Below, piece by piece: positions 1 to 7,324 of a stretch of 64,000 nt of DNA. The stretch spans positions 1,364,001 through 1,428,000 of the forward strand of contig NZ_JAJEJT010000002.1 in assembly GCF_021390645.1 (NCBI RefSeq), given 5' to 3'. The DNA is from Paraburkholderia flagellata. Lineage in GTDB: Bacteria; Pseudomonadota; Gammaproteobacteria; Burkholderiales; Burkholderiaceae. A program made the position numbers and the translations under genes. Position 1 is the stretch's first letter. Each line of letters begins with the position of its first letter. The notes below the pieces were generated by a model. The model saw only the letters and a program-made list of their open reading frames with translations, was not told the origin of the DNA and made no database searches.

Positions 1-134
1 AGGCGCGCCGCGCGCTCAAGCGCGCGCTGCTGCGCCGTACCGACGTCGCGCCGGAGGAGCAGCGCCGCATCGCCGCGATTCTTGCGCGCGCCACCCAGGA
101 AATTGAAAACGGCAGCGAGAGCGAAGGCGTTTGA
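1..134 (+). CDS. C-terminal end of a PadR-family-like regulator (partial)
   Basis: Only the last 43 codons are present; the reading frame starts at base 3 and ends with TGA at 132-134. The visible peptide is charged and helical, with the pattern RRALLRRTDVAPEEQRRIAA followed by ILARATQEIE. This resembles the C-terminal dimerisation helix of PadR-family repressors of the YqjI type. The next gene, 61 bases downstream on the same strand, encodes a siderophore-interacting reductase. In enterobacteria the PadR regulator YqjI controls exactly such a gene (yqjH). The assignment therefore rests on a short tail plus context; the DNA-binding domain lies outside the window. Confidence 0.5.
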   Translation, partial: ARRALKRALLRRTDVAPEEQRRIAAILARATQEIENGSESEGV

Positions 135-195
135 CACGCCGCATCCATGCGCCACGCGGCGGCCACGCCCCGCCACCCCAACATCGGAGCCATAC

Positions 196-1005
196 ATGCA
201 GAACCCGTCCCAACTCGAAGTCGTCCGTGTACGTCACCCGCTGAAGTTCCGACTGTTGCGCGTGGCGCGCGTCACGGCGCTCTCGCCCGCGCTCGTGCGC
301 GTCACGCTCACGGGCGACCTGAGCGATTTCGTCTCGGCGTCGTTCGACGATCACATCAAGGTGTTCTTTCCCGCCGCCGGTGAAGAAAAGCCAGTACTGC
401 CAACTTCTGGCCCGGACGGCATCGTGTTCCCCGAAGGCGTCGAGCGCCCCGCTGCGCGCGACTACACACCGCGCCGCTTCGACACGCAATCCAACGAGCT
501 CGATCTGGAATTCGCGCTGCACGAAGCCGGCCCGGCCACGGCATGGGCGGCACAGGCGCAGCCCGGCCAGTATCTCGGCGTGGGCGGCCCGCGCGGCTCC
601 ATGGTGATCCCGACGGGCTTCGACTGGCATCTGCTGATCGGCGACGAAACGGCGCTGCCCGCGATCCAGCGTCGCCTCACCGAATTGCCGCCCGGCGCGC
701 GCGTGGCCGTAGTCGTCGAAGTGGCGAACCGCGCGGCACGCATCGAACTGCCCACCGAAGCCGATCTGTACGCGATCTGGTGCTATCGCGACGAAAGCGA
801 GTCGGAGCATCCGCTCGTGGACGGCGTGTCCGAAGTGTGGCTGCCGCCCGGCGAGGGTTACGTCTGGGCCGCCGGCGAAGCCTCGGCGATCCGCGCGGTG
901 CGCGCGCATCTGTGCAACGAGCGCGGCGTGGACAAGAAGCGCATCCGCGCATCCGCCTACTGGCGGCGCGGCGCGCAGGCGGCCCACGAAACGATCGACG
1001 ACTGA
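196..1005 (+). CDS. Siderophore-interacting protein (FAD-dependent ferric-siderophore reductase)
   Basis: This 269-residue protein has the layout of the SIP/ViuB/YqjH family. These cytoplasmic flavoproteins reduce ferric siderophores with NAD(P)H to release iron. The N-terminal FAD-binding beta-barrel carries RDYTPRRFD at residues 88-96. The C-terminal NAD(P)H-binding half begins with GDETALPAI at 149-157 and later has WAAGEASAIRAVRAHL. The ATG at 196 was chosen because homologues begin just before the conserved barrel and GGAG lies 7 bases upstream. An upstream in-frame ATG at 82 would overlap the preceding gene. A clear terminator follows the stop. A TonB siderophore receptor about 28 kb away may supply substrate, which is inference. 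Confidence 0.9.
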   Translation: MQNPSQLEVVRVRHPLKFRLLRVARVTALSPALVRVTLTGDLSDFVSASFDDHIKVFFPAAGEEKPVLPTSGPDGIVFPEGVERPAARDYTPRRFDTQSNELDLEFALHEAGPATAWAAQAQPGQYLGVGGPRGSMVIPTGFDWHLLIGDETALPAIQRRLTELPPGARVAVVVEVANRAARIELPTEADLYAIWCYRDESESEHPLVDGVSEVWLPPGEGYVWAAGEASAIRAVRAHLCNERGVDKKRIRASAYWRRGAQAAHETIDD

Positions 1006-1016
1006 TCGATCTTGCT

Positions 1017-1043
1017 GGCGCGGCAACTCTGCCGCGCCTTTTT
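1017..1043 (+). terminator. Rho-independent terminator after the SIP gene
   Basis: A 9-bp perfect stem (GGCGCGGCA / TGCCGCGCC) with an ACTC loop is followed at once by TTTTTACTTT. It lies 12 bases after the reductase stop and only 23 bases before the next start codon. The following MFS gene would therefore need a promoter inside or beyond this element, or read-through. Confidence 0.9.
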
Positions 1044-1066
1044 ACTTTCAGGCTCCACGCCAATAC

Positions 1067-2332
1067 ATGACCACATCTCTCACTCCGCTGCGCGAACGCA
1101 CCCTGCTTTGGCTGCTGGCGCTCACGCAGTTCACCGTCATCATGGATTTCATGGTGATGATGCCGCTCGGCCCGCAGATCATGCATGCATTCGCGATCAC
1201 GCCCGCGGCGTTCGCGACGGCCGTTTCCGCGTATTCGCTCTGTTCGGGTCTATCAGGACTCCTTGCGGCGACGTATATCGACCGTTTCGACCGCCGCCGC
1301 CTGCTGCAAGTAGCTTACGCACTCTTCGCGCTCTCCAATCTCGCCTGCGCGTTCGCCACGAACTTTCATCTGCTGCTCGCGGCGCGCGCGTTCGCGGGTC
1401 TCACGGGCGGCGTGCTCGGCTCGATCGTGATGGCGATCGTGAGCGACGTGATTCCTGCCGCGCGGCGCGGCGCGGCCACGGGCGTGATCATGACGGCGTT
1501 CTCCATCGCGGCCATCGCGGGCGTGCCGGCCGGCGTGCTGCTCGGCGCGCATTACGGCTGGAGCGCGCCGTTCCTGCTGCTCGTGGTGCTCTCCGTGGCT
1601 ATCTGGCTCGCGGGCTCGCGCGTCGTGCCTTCTCTCACCGGACATCTCGGCCAGCGTACGCCGCTCGCGCAAGTGCTGCCGAACCTCTGGCAACTGCTCA
1701 CGTTGCCGCGCCATCTGAAGGCCTTTGCGCTCACCTTCACGATGATGGCCGGCCACATGCTCGTGATCCCGTTCATCGCGCCGACGCTCGTCGGCAATCA
1801 TGGCATCGCGCCGCAGCAGCTCTCGTGGCTCTATATGGCGGGCGGTGCGGCGACGTTCGTGACCTCGCGCGCGGTGGGCCGTCTCGCGGACCGCTACGGC
1901 AAGCGCCGCATGTTCCGCGTGATGGCGCTCGTGTCGCTCGCGCCGGTGCTGTTCATCACGCATCTGCCTGCGTTGCCCTTCCTCGCGCTCGTGGCGTTCT
2001 TCGCGCTCTTCATGATCTCGATGTCGGGCCGCATGGTGCCGATGCAGGCGCTGCTCACCACGATTCCCGAGCCCGCGCGGCGCGGCGCGTTCCTGAGCGC
2101 CAATAGCGCGGTGCAAGCGCTCGGTACGGGCATAGGCGCGTGGCTGGGCGGCCAGTGGCTCACGAATGGCGCGAACGGCGCGATCATCGGCTTTGGGCAG
2201 AACGGCTGGATCGCCGCGGCGCTCACATGTGTGGCAGTGCTGTGGGTTTCGCGGGTGCGGGGGGCAGCGGAAGACGTGCCGAATGACGCAGCCGCGTCTG
2301 CGAGCGTCGCGCCGGCGGCTGTGAAGTCCTGA
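1067..2332 (+). CDS. Major facilitator superfamily exporter, 12 TM
   Basis: A 421-residue inner-membrane transporter with about twelve hydrophobic segments. The first half includes the loop YIDRFDRRRLLQ between TM2 and TM3, the usual MFS signature-A position, and an RxGxxxG-like stretch in TM4. The second half repeats this with GRLADRYGKRRMF. It looks like the predicted arabinose/drug efflux group of MFS proteins; the substrate cannot be read from sequence. The start ATG at 1067 directly precedes the cytoplasmic N-terminus. No good Shine-Dalgarno is visible, and the gene begins 23 bases after a terminator. Its stop faces the convergent porin gene. Confidence 0.85.
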   Translation: MTTSLTPLRERTLLWLLALTQFTVIMDFMVMMPLGPQIMHAFAITPAAFATAVSAYSLCSGLSGLLAATYIDRFDRRRLLQVAYALFALSNLACAFATNFHLLLAARAFAGLTGGVLGSIVMAIVSDVIPAARRGAATGVIMTAFSIAAIAGVPAGVLLGAHYGWSAPFLLLVVLSVAIWLAGSRVVPSLTGHLGQRTPLAQVLPNLWQLLTLPRHLKAFALTFTMMAGHMLVIPFIAPTLVGNHGIAPQQLSWLYMAGGAATFVTSRAVGRLADRYGKRRMFRVMALVSLAPVLFITHLPALPFLALVAFFALFMISMSGRMVPMQALLTTIPEPARRGAFLSANSAVQALGTGIGAWLGGQWLTNGANGAIIGFGQNGWIAAALTCVAVLWVSRVRGAAEDVPNDAAASASVAPAAVKS

Positions 2333-2346
2333 GCCAATCCTGAGCC

Positions 2347-2410
2347 ACAAAAGAAAACCGGTTCGCAGGCGTCGCGCGCCTCATGAGCGCGCCACGCACC
2401 GCGAACCGGT
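2347..2410 (-). terminator. Long hairpin terminator of the porin gene
   Basis: Arms ACCGGTTCGC (2357-2366) and GCGAACCGGT (2401-2410) are perfectly complementary. The inner arms continue the pairing with few mismatches. On the minus strand the stem is followed by TTTTCTTTTG, the expected U-rich tail for the porin transcript. On the plus strand there is no T-run, so it should act mainly on the minus strand. Confidence 0.75.
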
Positions 2411-2535
2411 CGTGCTTCAGGTAGAAAGCGGGTGAAACTGCGGGCCGAGGGTATTGCCCGCGTGAAGCGCGGGACCCGACCGGCCGATCGGGTGCTCGCG
2501 CTTCCTCGCTCCACGAGGGAGCGGGCAAATCATGC

Positions 2536-3693
2536 TTAGAAGCGGTGACGCAGACCCACCGTTGCGGCGACCTGGTTCTGCGAGGTCGACGGCGACAGCG
2601 TGTTGATCATCGCAACGTTCGCGCCGGCATTGCCGAGTTCGCCCGATGCGTGCTGGTACACGGCGCCGGCGTAGACGTCGGTGCGCTTCGACAGCGAGTA
2701 GTCAGCCGTCAGCGAAACCGTGTGCCACTTCGGATCGCCGCCGCCGTTCGAACCCGTGACCTTGCCGTCCGTGAACGTGTACGACGCGTTCAGGGCGAGA
2801 GCCGGCGTCAGCGCGTAGGCGCCGTTCAGCTCGAAGTTGTCGAGGTGCAGGTTCGTGCCCGTCGGGATCGAGAACGTGTTGCCGCCCTGGCCGCCAGCGA
2901 TCAGGTCCTGGTACTGCGTGTGCGTCCACACGAAGCCGACCGTTGCCGGGCCGTAGTTGTAGTTCACGCCTGCGCCGAACGTGCGTTGCGTTTCAGCCGA
3001 GAGGTTGAAGTTGTTGCCGTTCGAAGCCGAATTCGCGCCATTGGCGTTCGCGTTCGTCCGCGAGTTGTTCATCTGCAGGTAAGCAGCGGCGAAGTTCAGC
3101 GGGCCGTTGCCGTACGATGCGCCAGCGCTCCATGCGCGGTTGTTCGCGAACTGGCCAGCGTCGTTGCTGAAGCCGTACATGCCGCCGAACTTGAAGCCCT
3201 GGTAGTTGACGCTCTGGTACTTGACCGCGTTCTTGATCGAGAACGAGTGGTCGAGGTTGTCGTTGTCGAACGGGTGAGCGGCGAGGTTGTTGCCGTAGCC
3301 CGAGCCCGTTTCCGACAGCGGAGCGAGGTAGTCGACCATCGAGTCATACTGGCGGCCGAGCGTCAGCGTACCGAAGCGGTCGCTCTGCAGACCGACGAAC
3401 GCCTGACGGTTGAACATCGTGCCGCTCTCGGTGTCCTTGCCGTTGTTCAGGTTGAAGCCGTTTTCCAACGTGAAGATCGCATGCAGACCGCCGCCCAGGT
3501 CTTCGCTGCCCTTCAGGCCGAAGTACGTGTCGCCGACGGTGCCGCTACCCTGGTTCCATGCGGCGTGGCCGCCTGCATTGTTCGCGTAGACGATACCCGC
3601 ATCCAGTGCGCCGTAGAGAGTAACGCTGCTTTGTGCGTGAGCGGAGGCTGCGAATGCGCCGAGGACGCCCGCGATAATCAAAGTATTCTTCAT
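2536..3693 (-). CDS. Outer-membrane porin (Gram-negative trimeric type)
   Basis: The 385-residue protein starts with a signal peptide (MKNTLIIAGVLGAFAASAHA, then QSSVTLYGALDAG) and ends in GLRHRF, the terminal Phe used by the BAM machinery. The body has alternating beta-strand patterns typical of the beta-proteobacterial 16-strand porins of the OmpC/Omp38 kind. It forms a diffusion channel in the outer membrane. The ATG at 3693 was chosen because it opens the signal peptide and is preceded by AAGGAAAG; the frame stays open further upstream but that part is not protein-like. A long AT-rich leader region precedes it and a hairpin terminator follows. Confidence 0.93.
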   Translation of the reverse strand: MKNTLIIAGVLGAFAASAHAQSSVTLYGALDAGIVYANNAGGHAAWNQGSGTVGDTYFGLKGSEDLGGGLHAIFTLENGFNLNNGKDTESGTMFNRQAFVGLQSDRFGTLTLGRQYDSMVDYLAPLSETGSGYGNNLAAHPFDNDNLDHSFSIKNAVKYQSVNYQGFKFGGMYGFSNDAGQFANNRAWSAGASYGNGPLNFAAAYLQMNNSRTNANANGANSASNGNNFNLSAETQRTFGAGVNYNYGPATVGFVWTHTQYQDLIAGGQGGNTFSIPTGTNLHLDNFELNGAYALTPALALNASYTFTDGKVTGSNGGGDPKWHTVSLTADYSLSKRTDVYAGAVYQHASGELGNAGANVAMINTLSPSTSQNQVAATVGLRHRF

Positions 3694-4288
3694 GACTTTC
3701 CTTATGACATTCAGACCGCGCTGACGCGGCTCCGGGTATTGGAGCCACACCGGCAATCCCGGGCGAAGTCTACGTGTCAAAGGCTTTAAATCGCCTTGGC
3801 AAACGCTGTAACAGATATTTGCTAAATCTGGAAATATCGAAAGAAAATCCCATAAGTGCTTGTCACACATGGGAAATACGGAGTAACGCACAGATCGATC
3901 GGAATAGACTGTGTGGCAATCACGCGACGCCCAGATCACACAGGAATTCGATTATTGTGGAAATCGGCTTAATTGACGGTTATTCCCCGTAATTAAAATT
4001 TCCATGATTGACGAAACTTTATCACGACATTACCGGTCTCATCGCGCGCGTGCATTATTGCTATACACGGCGATTATTATTGCGTGAAATCGCGATTATC
4101 AAACACGGGGTTTTCGGCCTCTTCTGTCGTGCCCGTCGTCGCCCTTGGGCGGCACGCGCGCGGGCGCGAGTGCGCGCATCCGTTAAAATCCCGGAACGCT
4201 CGCGCGCATAGCGCGTGCACCACCCGCATCGACGCCACTTCTACCGAACGGCCGCGTCGCCCTCACCCGTCCGGCGCGAGACCCCGTC
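3694..4288. other. 595-bp AT-rich intergenic region between porin and dbpA
   Basis: No gene is supported here. The region is the divergent control region of the porin (minus) and dbpA (plus). The stretch 3780-4110 is clearly richer in A+T than the rest of the window. It contains a hairpin in the porin leader (GGCTCC at 3729 and GGAGCC at 3742-3747) and a 47-bp imperfect inverted repeat listed separately. Short ORFs that cross it lack ribosome sites and look like chance. Confidence 0.6.
3958..4004. repeat. 47-bp imperfect inverted repeat in AT-rich region
   Basis: Outer arms TGGAAAT (3958-3964) and ATTTCCA (3998-4004) match perfectly. Inner arms TTAATTGACGG and CCCCGTAATTAA pair with one bulge and one mismatch. 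The centre is TTATT. It could be a protein-binding site, a structured leader or a chance AT-rich palindrome. No T-run marks it as a terminator. Confidence 0.5.
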
Positions 4289-5686
4289 ATGACAAACAAA
4301 GCCACTGCAACACCCTTTAGCGAGCTGCCGCTCGCGCCCGCCATGCTCGCCAACCTCACGCGCCTCGGCTACGTCGACATGACGCCGATCCAGGCGGCGA
4401 GCCTGCCCATTGCTTTCGCGGGCCACGACCTGATCGCCCAGGCCAAGACCGGCAGCGGCAAGACGGCTGCCTTCACGCTCGCGCTGCTCTCGCGTCTCGA
4501 CGCGCGCCGCCAGGACGTGCAGGCCATGATCCTCTGCCCCACGCGCGAGCTGGCCGACCAGGTCACGCAGGAGATCCGCCGCCTCGCACGCGCCGAAGAG
4601 AACATCAAGGTGCTCACACTGTGCGGCGGCACGCCCATGCGTCCACAGGCGGCGAGCCTCGAACACGGCGCACACATCGTCGTGGGCACGCCGGGCCGCA
4701 TCATGGACCATCTGGAGCGCGGCAACCTCGCGCTCGGCGCTCTCAATACGCTCGTGCTCGACGAAGCCGACCGCATGCTCGACATGGGCTTCTTCGACGA
4801 CATCGCCACCGTGGCGCGCCAATGCCCGAAAGAGCGCCAAACGCTGCTCTTTTCGGCGACCTACCCCGAAGGCATCACGAAGCTGAGTCAGCAATTCCTT
4901 CGCAATCCGAAGGAAGTCAAGCTGGAAGAACAGCACGACGACAGCAAGATCCGCCAGCGCTTCTATGAAGTCACGGAAGACGAGCGCCTGCACGCCGTGG
5001 GCATGCTGCTCAATCACTACCGCCCCGTGAGCACGCTCGCGTTCTGCAACACGAAGCAGCAATGCCGCGATCTGCTCGACGTGCTGCGCGCACAGGGCTT
5101 TCATGCGCTCGCGCTGCACGGCGAGCTCGACCAGCGCGAGCGCGACCAGGTGCTGATCCAGTTCGCCAACCGCAGCTGCTCGGTGCTCGTGGCGACCGAC
5201 GTGGCCGCTCGCGGCCTCGACATCGCGCAACTCGAAGCCGTGATCAACGTGGACGTGACGCCGGACCCCGAGGTGTACGTGCACCGCATCGGCCGCACGG
5301 GCCGCGCCGACCAGGACGGCTGGGCGCTCAGCCTCGCGAGCATGGACGAGATGGGCCGCGTGGGCGGCATCGAGCAGGCGCTCAAGCGCGAAGTCGAGTG
5401 GAGCCCCATCGCAACGCTCAAGCCCGCCAGCAACGAGCCGCTTTTGCCGCCGATGGAAACGCTGCAGATCCTGGGCGGGCGCAAGGAAAAGATCCGTCCC
5501 GGCGACGTGCTGGGCGCGCTCACTGGCGAAGCGGGCTTCAGCGGCGCGCAGATCGGCAAGATCAACGTGACCGATTTTTCGACCTACGTGGCCGTGGAGC
5601 GCAGCATCGCGCGCGACGCGCTGCGCAAGCTCAACGCGGGCAAGGTCAAGGGCAAGAAGGTCAAGGCCCGCATGATGGACGAATGA
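4289..5686 (+). CDS. dbpA: ATP-dependent RNA helicase DbpA
   Basis: A 465-residue DEAD-box helicase that remodels 23S rRNA during large-subunit assembly. Visible motifs are the Q motif region near residue 32, Walker A AQAKTGSGKT (50-59), PTRELA (84-89), DEAD (158-161), SAT after LLF, and HRIGRTGR in the second RecA domain. The tail after about residue 390 (ILGGRKEKIRPGDVLGAL onward) is the DbpA-specific RRM-like domain that binds hairpin 92 of 23S rRNA. This separates it from RhlE or SrmB. It stands alone, with the DsbA-family gene 95 bases downstream. Confidence 0.95.
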   Translation: MTNKATATPFSELPLAPAMLANLTRLGYVDMTPIQAASLPIAFAGHDLIAQAKTGSGKTAAFTLALLSRLDARRQDVQAMILCPTRELADQVTQEIRRLARAEENIKVLTLCGGTPMRPQAASLEHGAHIVVGTPGRIMDHLERGNLALGALNTLVLDEADRMLDMGFFDDIATVARQCPKERQTLLFSATYPEGITKLSQQFLRNPKEVKLEEQHDDSKIRQRFYEVTEDERLHAVGMLLNHYRPVSTLAFCNTKQQCRDLLDVLRAQGFHALALHGELDQRERDQVLIQFANRSCSVLVATDVAARGLDIAQLEAVINVDVTPDPEVYVHRIGRTGRADQDGWALSLASMDEMGRVGGIEQALKREVEWSPIATLKPASNEPLLPPMETLQILGGRKEKIRPGDVLGALTGEAGFSGAQIGKINVTDFSTYVAVERSIARDALRKLNAGKVKGKKVKARMMDE

Positions 5687-5781
5687 ACTGACGAATCATC
5701 CGCGCCAGGTGCGCGCGCTGCTTGCGCAAGCGCGCTGCATCGCGCCTCAGTTACCCCGCGTTCAACCGGATCAGGAAAGCC

Positions 5782-6444
5782 ATGAAACAAACGCTCAGAA
5801 TCGATTTCGTCTCCGACATCGCATGCCCGTGGTGCGCAATCGGCCTCTCGTCGCTGAATCTCGCGCTCGAGCGTCTGCGTGACAGCGTCGATGCGCAGAT
5901 CGTCGTGCATCCGTTCGAATTGAATCCGCAAATGGGCCCCGGCGGCGAATCCGTGGTCGAGTATCTCGGCAAAAAATACAACCGCACGCCCGGGCAGATC
6001 GCCGAGACGCAGGCCATGATCCGTGAGCGCGGCGCGAGCGTCGGCTTCGCGTTCGGGCCGCGTGAGCACATCTACAACACGTTCGACGCGCATCGCCTGC
6101 TGCACTGGGCCGGCATCGAAGGCAAGCAACTGGCGCTCAAGCTCGCGCTGTTGCGCGCGTATCACGGAGAGGGCAAGGACACGAGCGACCACGCGGTGCT
6201 CGTCGCGGCGGCGCAGTCCGTGGGGCTCGATGCGGATCAAGCGCGCGAAGTGCTCGCGAGCGGCCAGTATGCCGACGAGGTGCGCGCCGAAGAACACGAA
6301 TACCAGGCGGCGGGCATCCAGTCGGTGCCGGCAATCATCTTCAACCAGCAGTATCTGATCAGCGGCGGCCAGCCCGTCGAAACCTTCGAGCAAGCCATCC
6401 AGCAGATCCTGGAAGAGAGCGCGAAGACAAGCGCCAAGGCCTGA
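5782..6444 (+). CDS. DsbA-family (FrnE-like) thiol oxidoreductase, cytoplasmic
   Basis: A 220-residue thioredoxin-fold protein of the FrnE/2-hydroxychromene-2-carboxylate isomerase-like group. The active-site motif CPWC lies at residues 15-18, right after the first beta strand (TLRIDFVSDIA). The cis-Pro loop reads GIQSVPAIIFN. There is no signal peptide, so it should be cytoplasmic and may act in thiol redox or polyketide/metabolite isomerisation. The ATG at 5782 follows AGGAAAG at good spacing; an upstream in-frame ATG at 5722 would add unrelated residues. Confidence 0.85.
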   Translation: MKQTLRIDFVSDIACPWCAIGLSSLNLALERLRDSVDAQIVVHPFELNPQMGPGGESVVEYLGKKYNRTPGQIAETQAMIRERGASVGFAFGPREHIYNTFDAHRLLHWAGIEGKQLALKLALLRAYHGEGKDTSDHAVLVAAAQSVGLDADQAREVLASGQYADEVRAEEHEYQAAGIQSVPAIIFNQQYLISGGQPVETFEQAIQQILEESAKTSAKA

Positions 6445-6588
6445 AGCCCCCGTGCGGCGCGGCCTCGCGCCCGCGAGAGCCGCGCTTTCGCGGACCGGCG
6501 CGCCGTCGTTCAGGCGCCAGGCAAACCGCCGATGCCGGCCGCCCCCTCGCGGGCGTGTAAACTAGGGGGTTTTTGCCCAGGTGAAAAA

Positions 6589-7314
6589 GTGCTAGCCCCG
6601 CAACGCCTCGCGTTGAGCGGCCCGACGCTCGTTCGCTTACTTGCCCGCTTCGGCGACGCCGAAGTGCCCGAATCCCGGCAATCGATCTCGGACCATCTGA
6701 GCCAGTGGCTCGGCTGGACGAACGCGATCGCGCTTTCGACGGCGCTGAGCGTTCAAACGCCGGGCGGCGAGCCAGCAACGCGCGTAGGCGTCAGCGCCGA
6801 ACAAAGCCAGTGCGAGCGCGTGCGCGCGGCGCTGAGAAAAGCCATTTCGGGTGAAAGCGCGCCCGCGAGGCGCGATGGACGCCGCACGCAGGCCGCCAGC
6901 CAGCCAGCCGATGTGGAACCCGATTTCGCGGATTTCCGCCAACGCTACCTGGCCCTGCAGCAGGCGATGGAGACTGACATCGCCACGCTGCGCGCCCGTT
7001 TGCGCGCCGCGCTGGCTACCCGCGCGCCTGCGCTCGCGCGCCTCGCGACCGTGGATGCCGTGATGGAACAGGCGCTCGGCGCGCGCGAGCGCAGCCTGCT
7101 CGCCGGCGTGCCCGCGCTGCTCGGCGCGCATTTCGAGCGGCAGCGCGCGGCGGCGGCCGCCGCGCAATCCGACGGCGGGTCTGCCGCAGAAAGCGCCGCG
7201 CCGCACGCCTGGGTCGCCGGCTTTCGCAAAGATATGCAGAGCGTGTTGCTCGCCGAACTTGAGATTCGGTTTCAACCGGTGGAGGGGCTGCTTGCCGCCC
7301 TTCGCACCAGCTAA
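6589..7314 (+). CDS. DUF3348 family protein, first gene of stator-like operon
   Basis: I recognise this as the DUF3348 family, of unknown function. The opening VLAPQRLALSGPTLVRLLAR and the block SISDHLSQWLGWTNAIALS are typical. The GTG at 6589 was chosen as start: AGGTGA lies five bases upstream, and the preceding in-frame residues from 6532 do not look like protein. That gives 241 residues, soluble and helix-rich, with a low-complexity Ala/Gln stretch near residue 200. The stop lies 10 bases before the ATG of the DUF802 gene, so the two are almost certainly co-transcribed. Likely a cytoplasmic partner of the membrane complex, by inference from synteny. Confidence 0.8.
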   Translation: MLAPQRLALSGPTLVRLLARFGDAEVPESRQSISDHLSQWLGWTNAIALSTALSVQTPGGEPATRVGVSAEQSQCERVRAALRKAISGESAPARRDGRRTQAASQPADVEPDFADFRQRYLALQQAMETDIATLRARLRAALATRAPALARLATVDAVMEQALGARERSLLAGVPALLGAHFERQRAAAAAAQSDGGSAAESAAPHAWVAGFRKDMQSVLLAELEIRFQPVEGLLAALRTS

Positions 7315-7324
7315 CCCAAACGCT

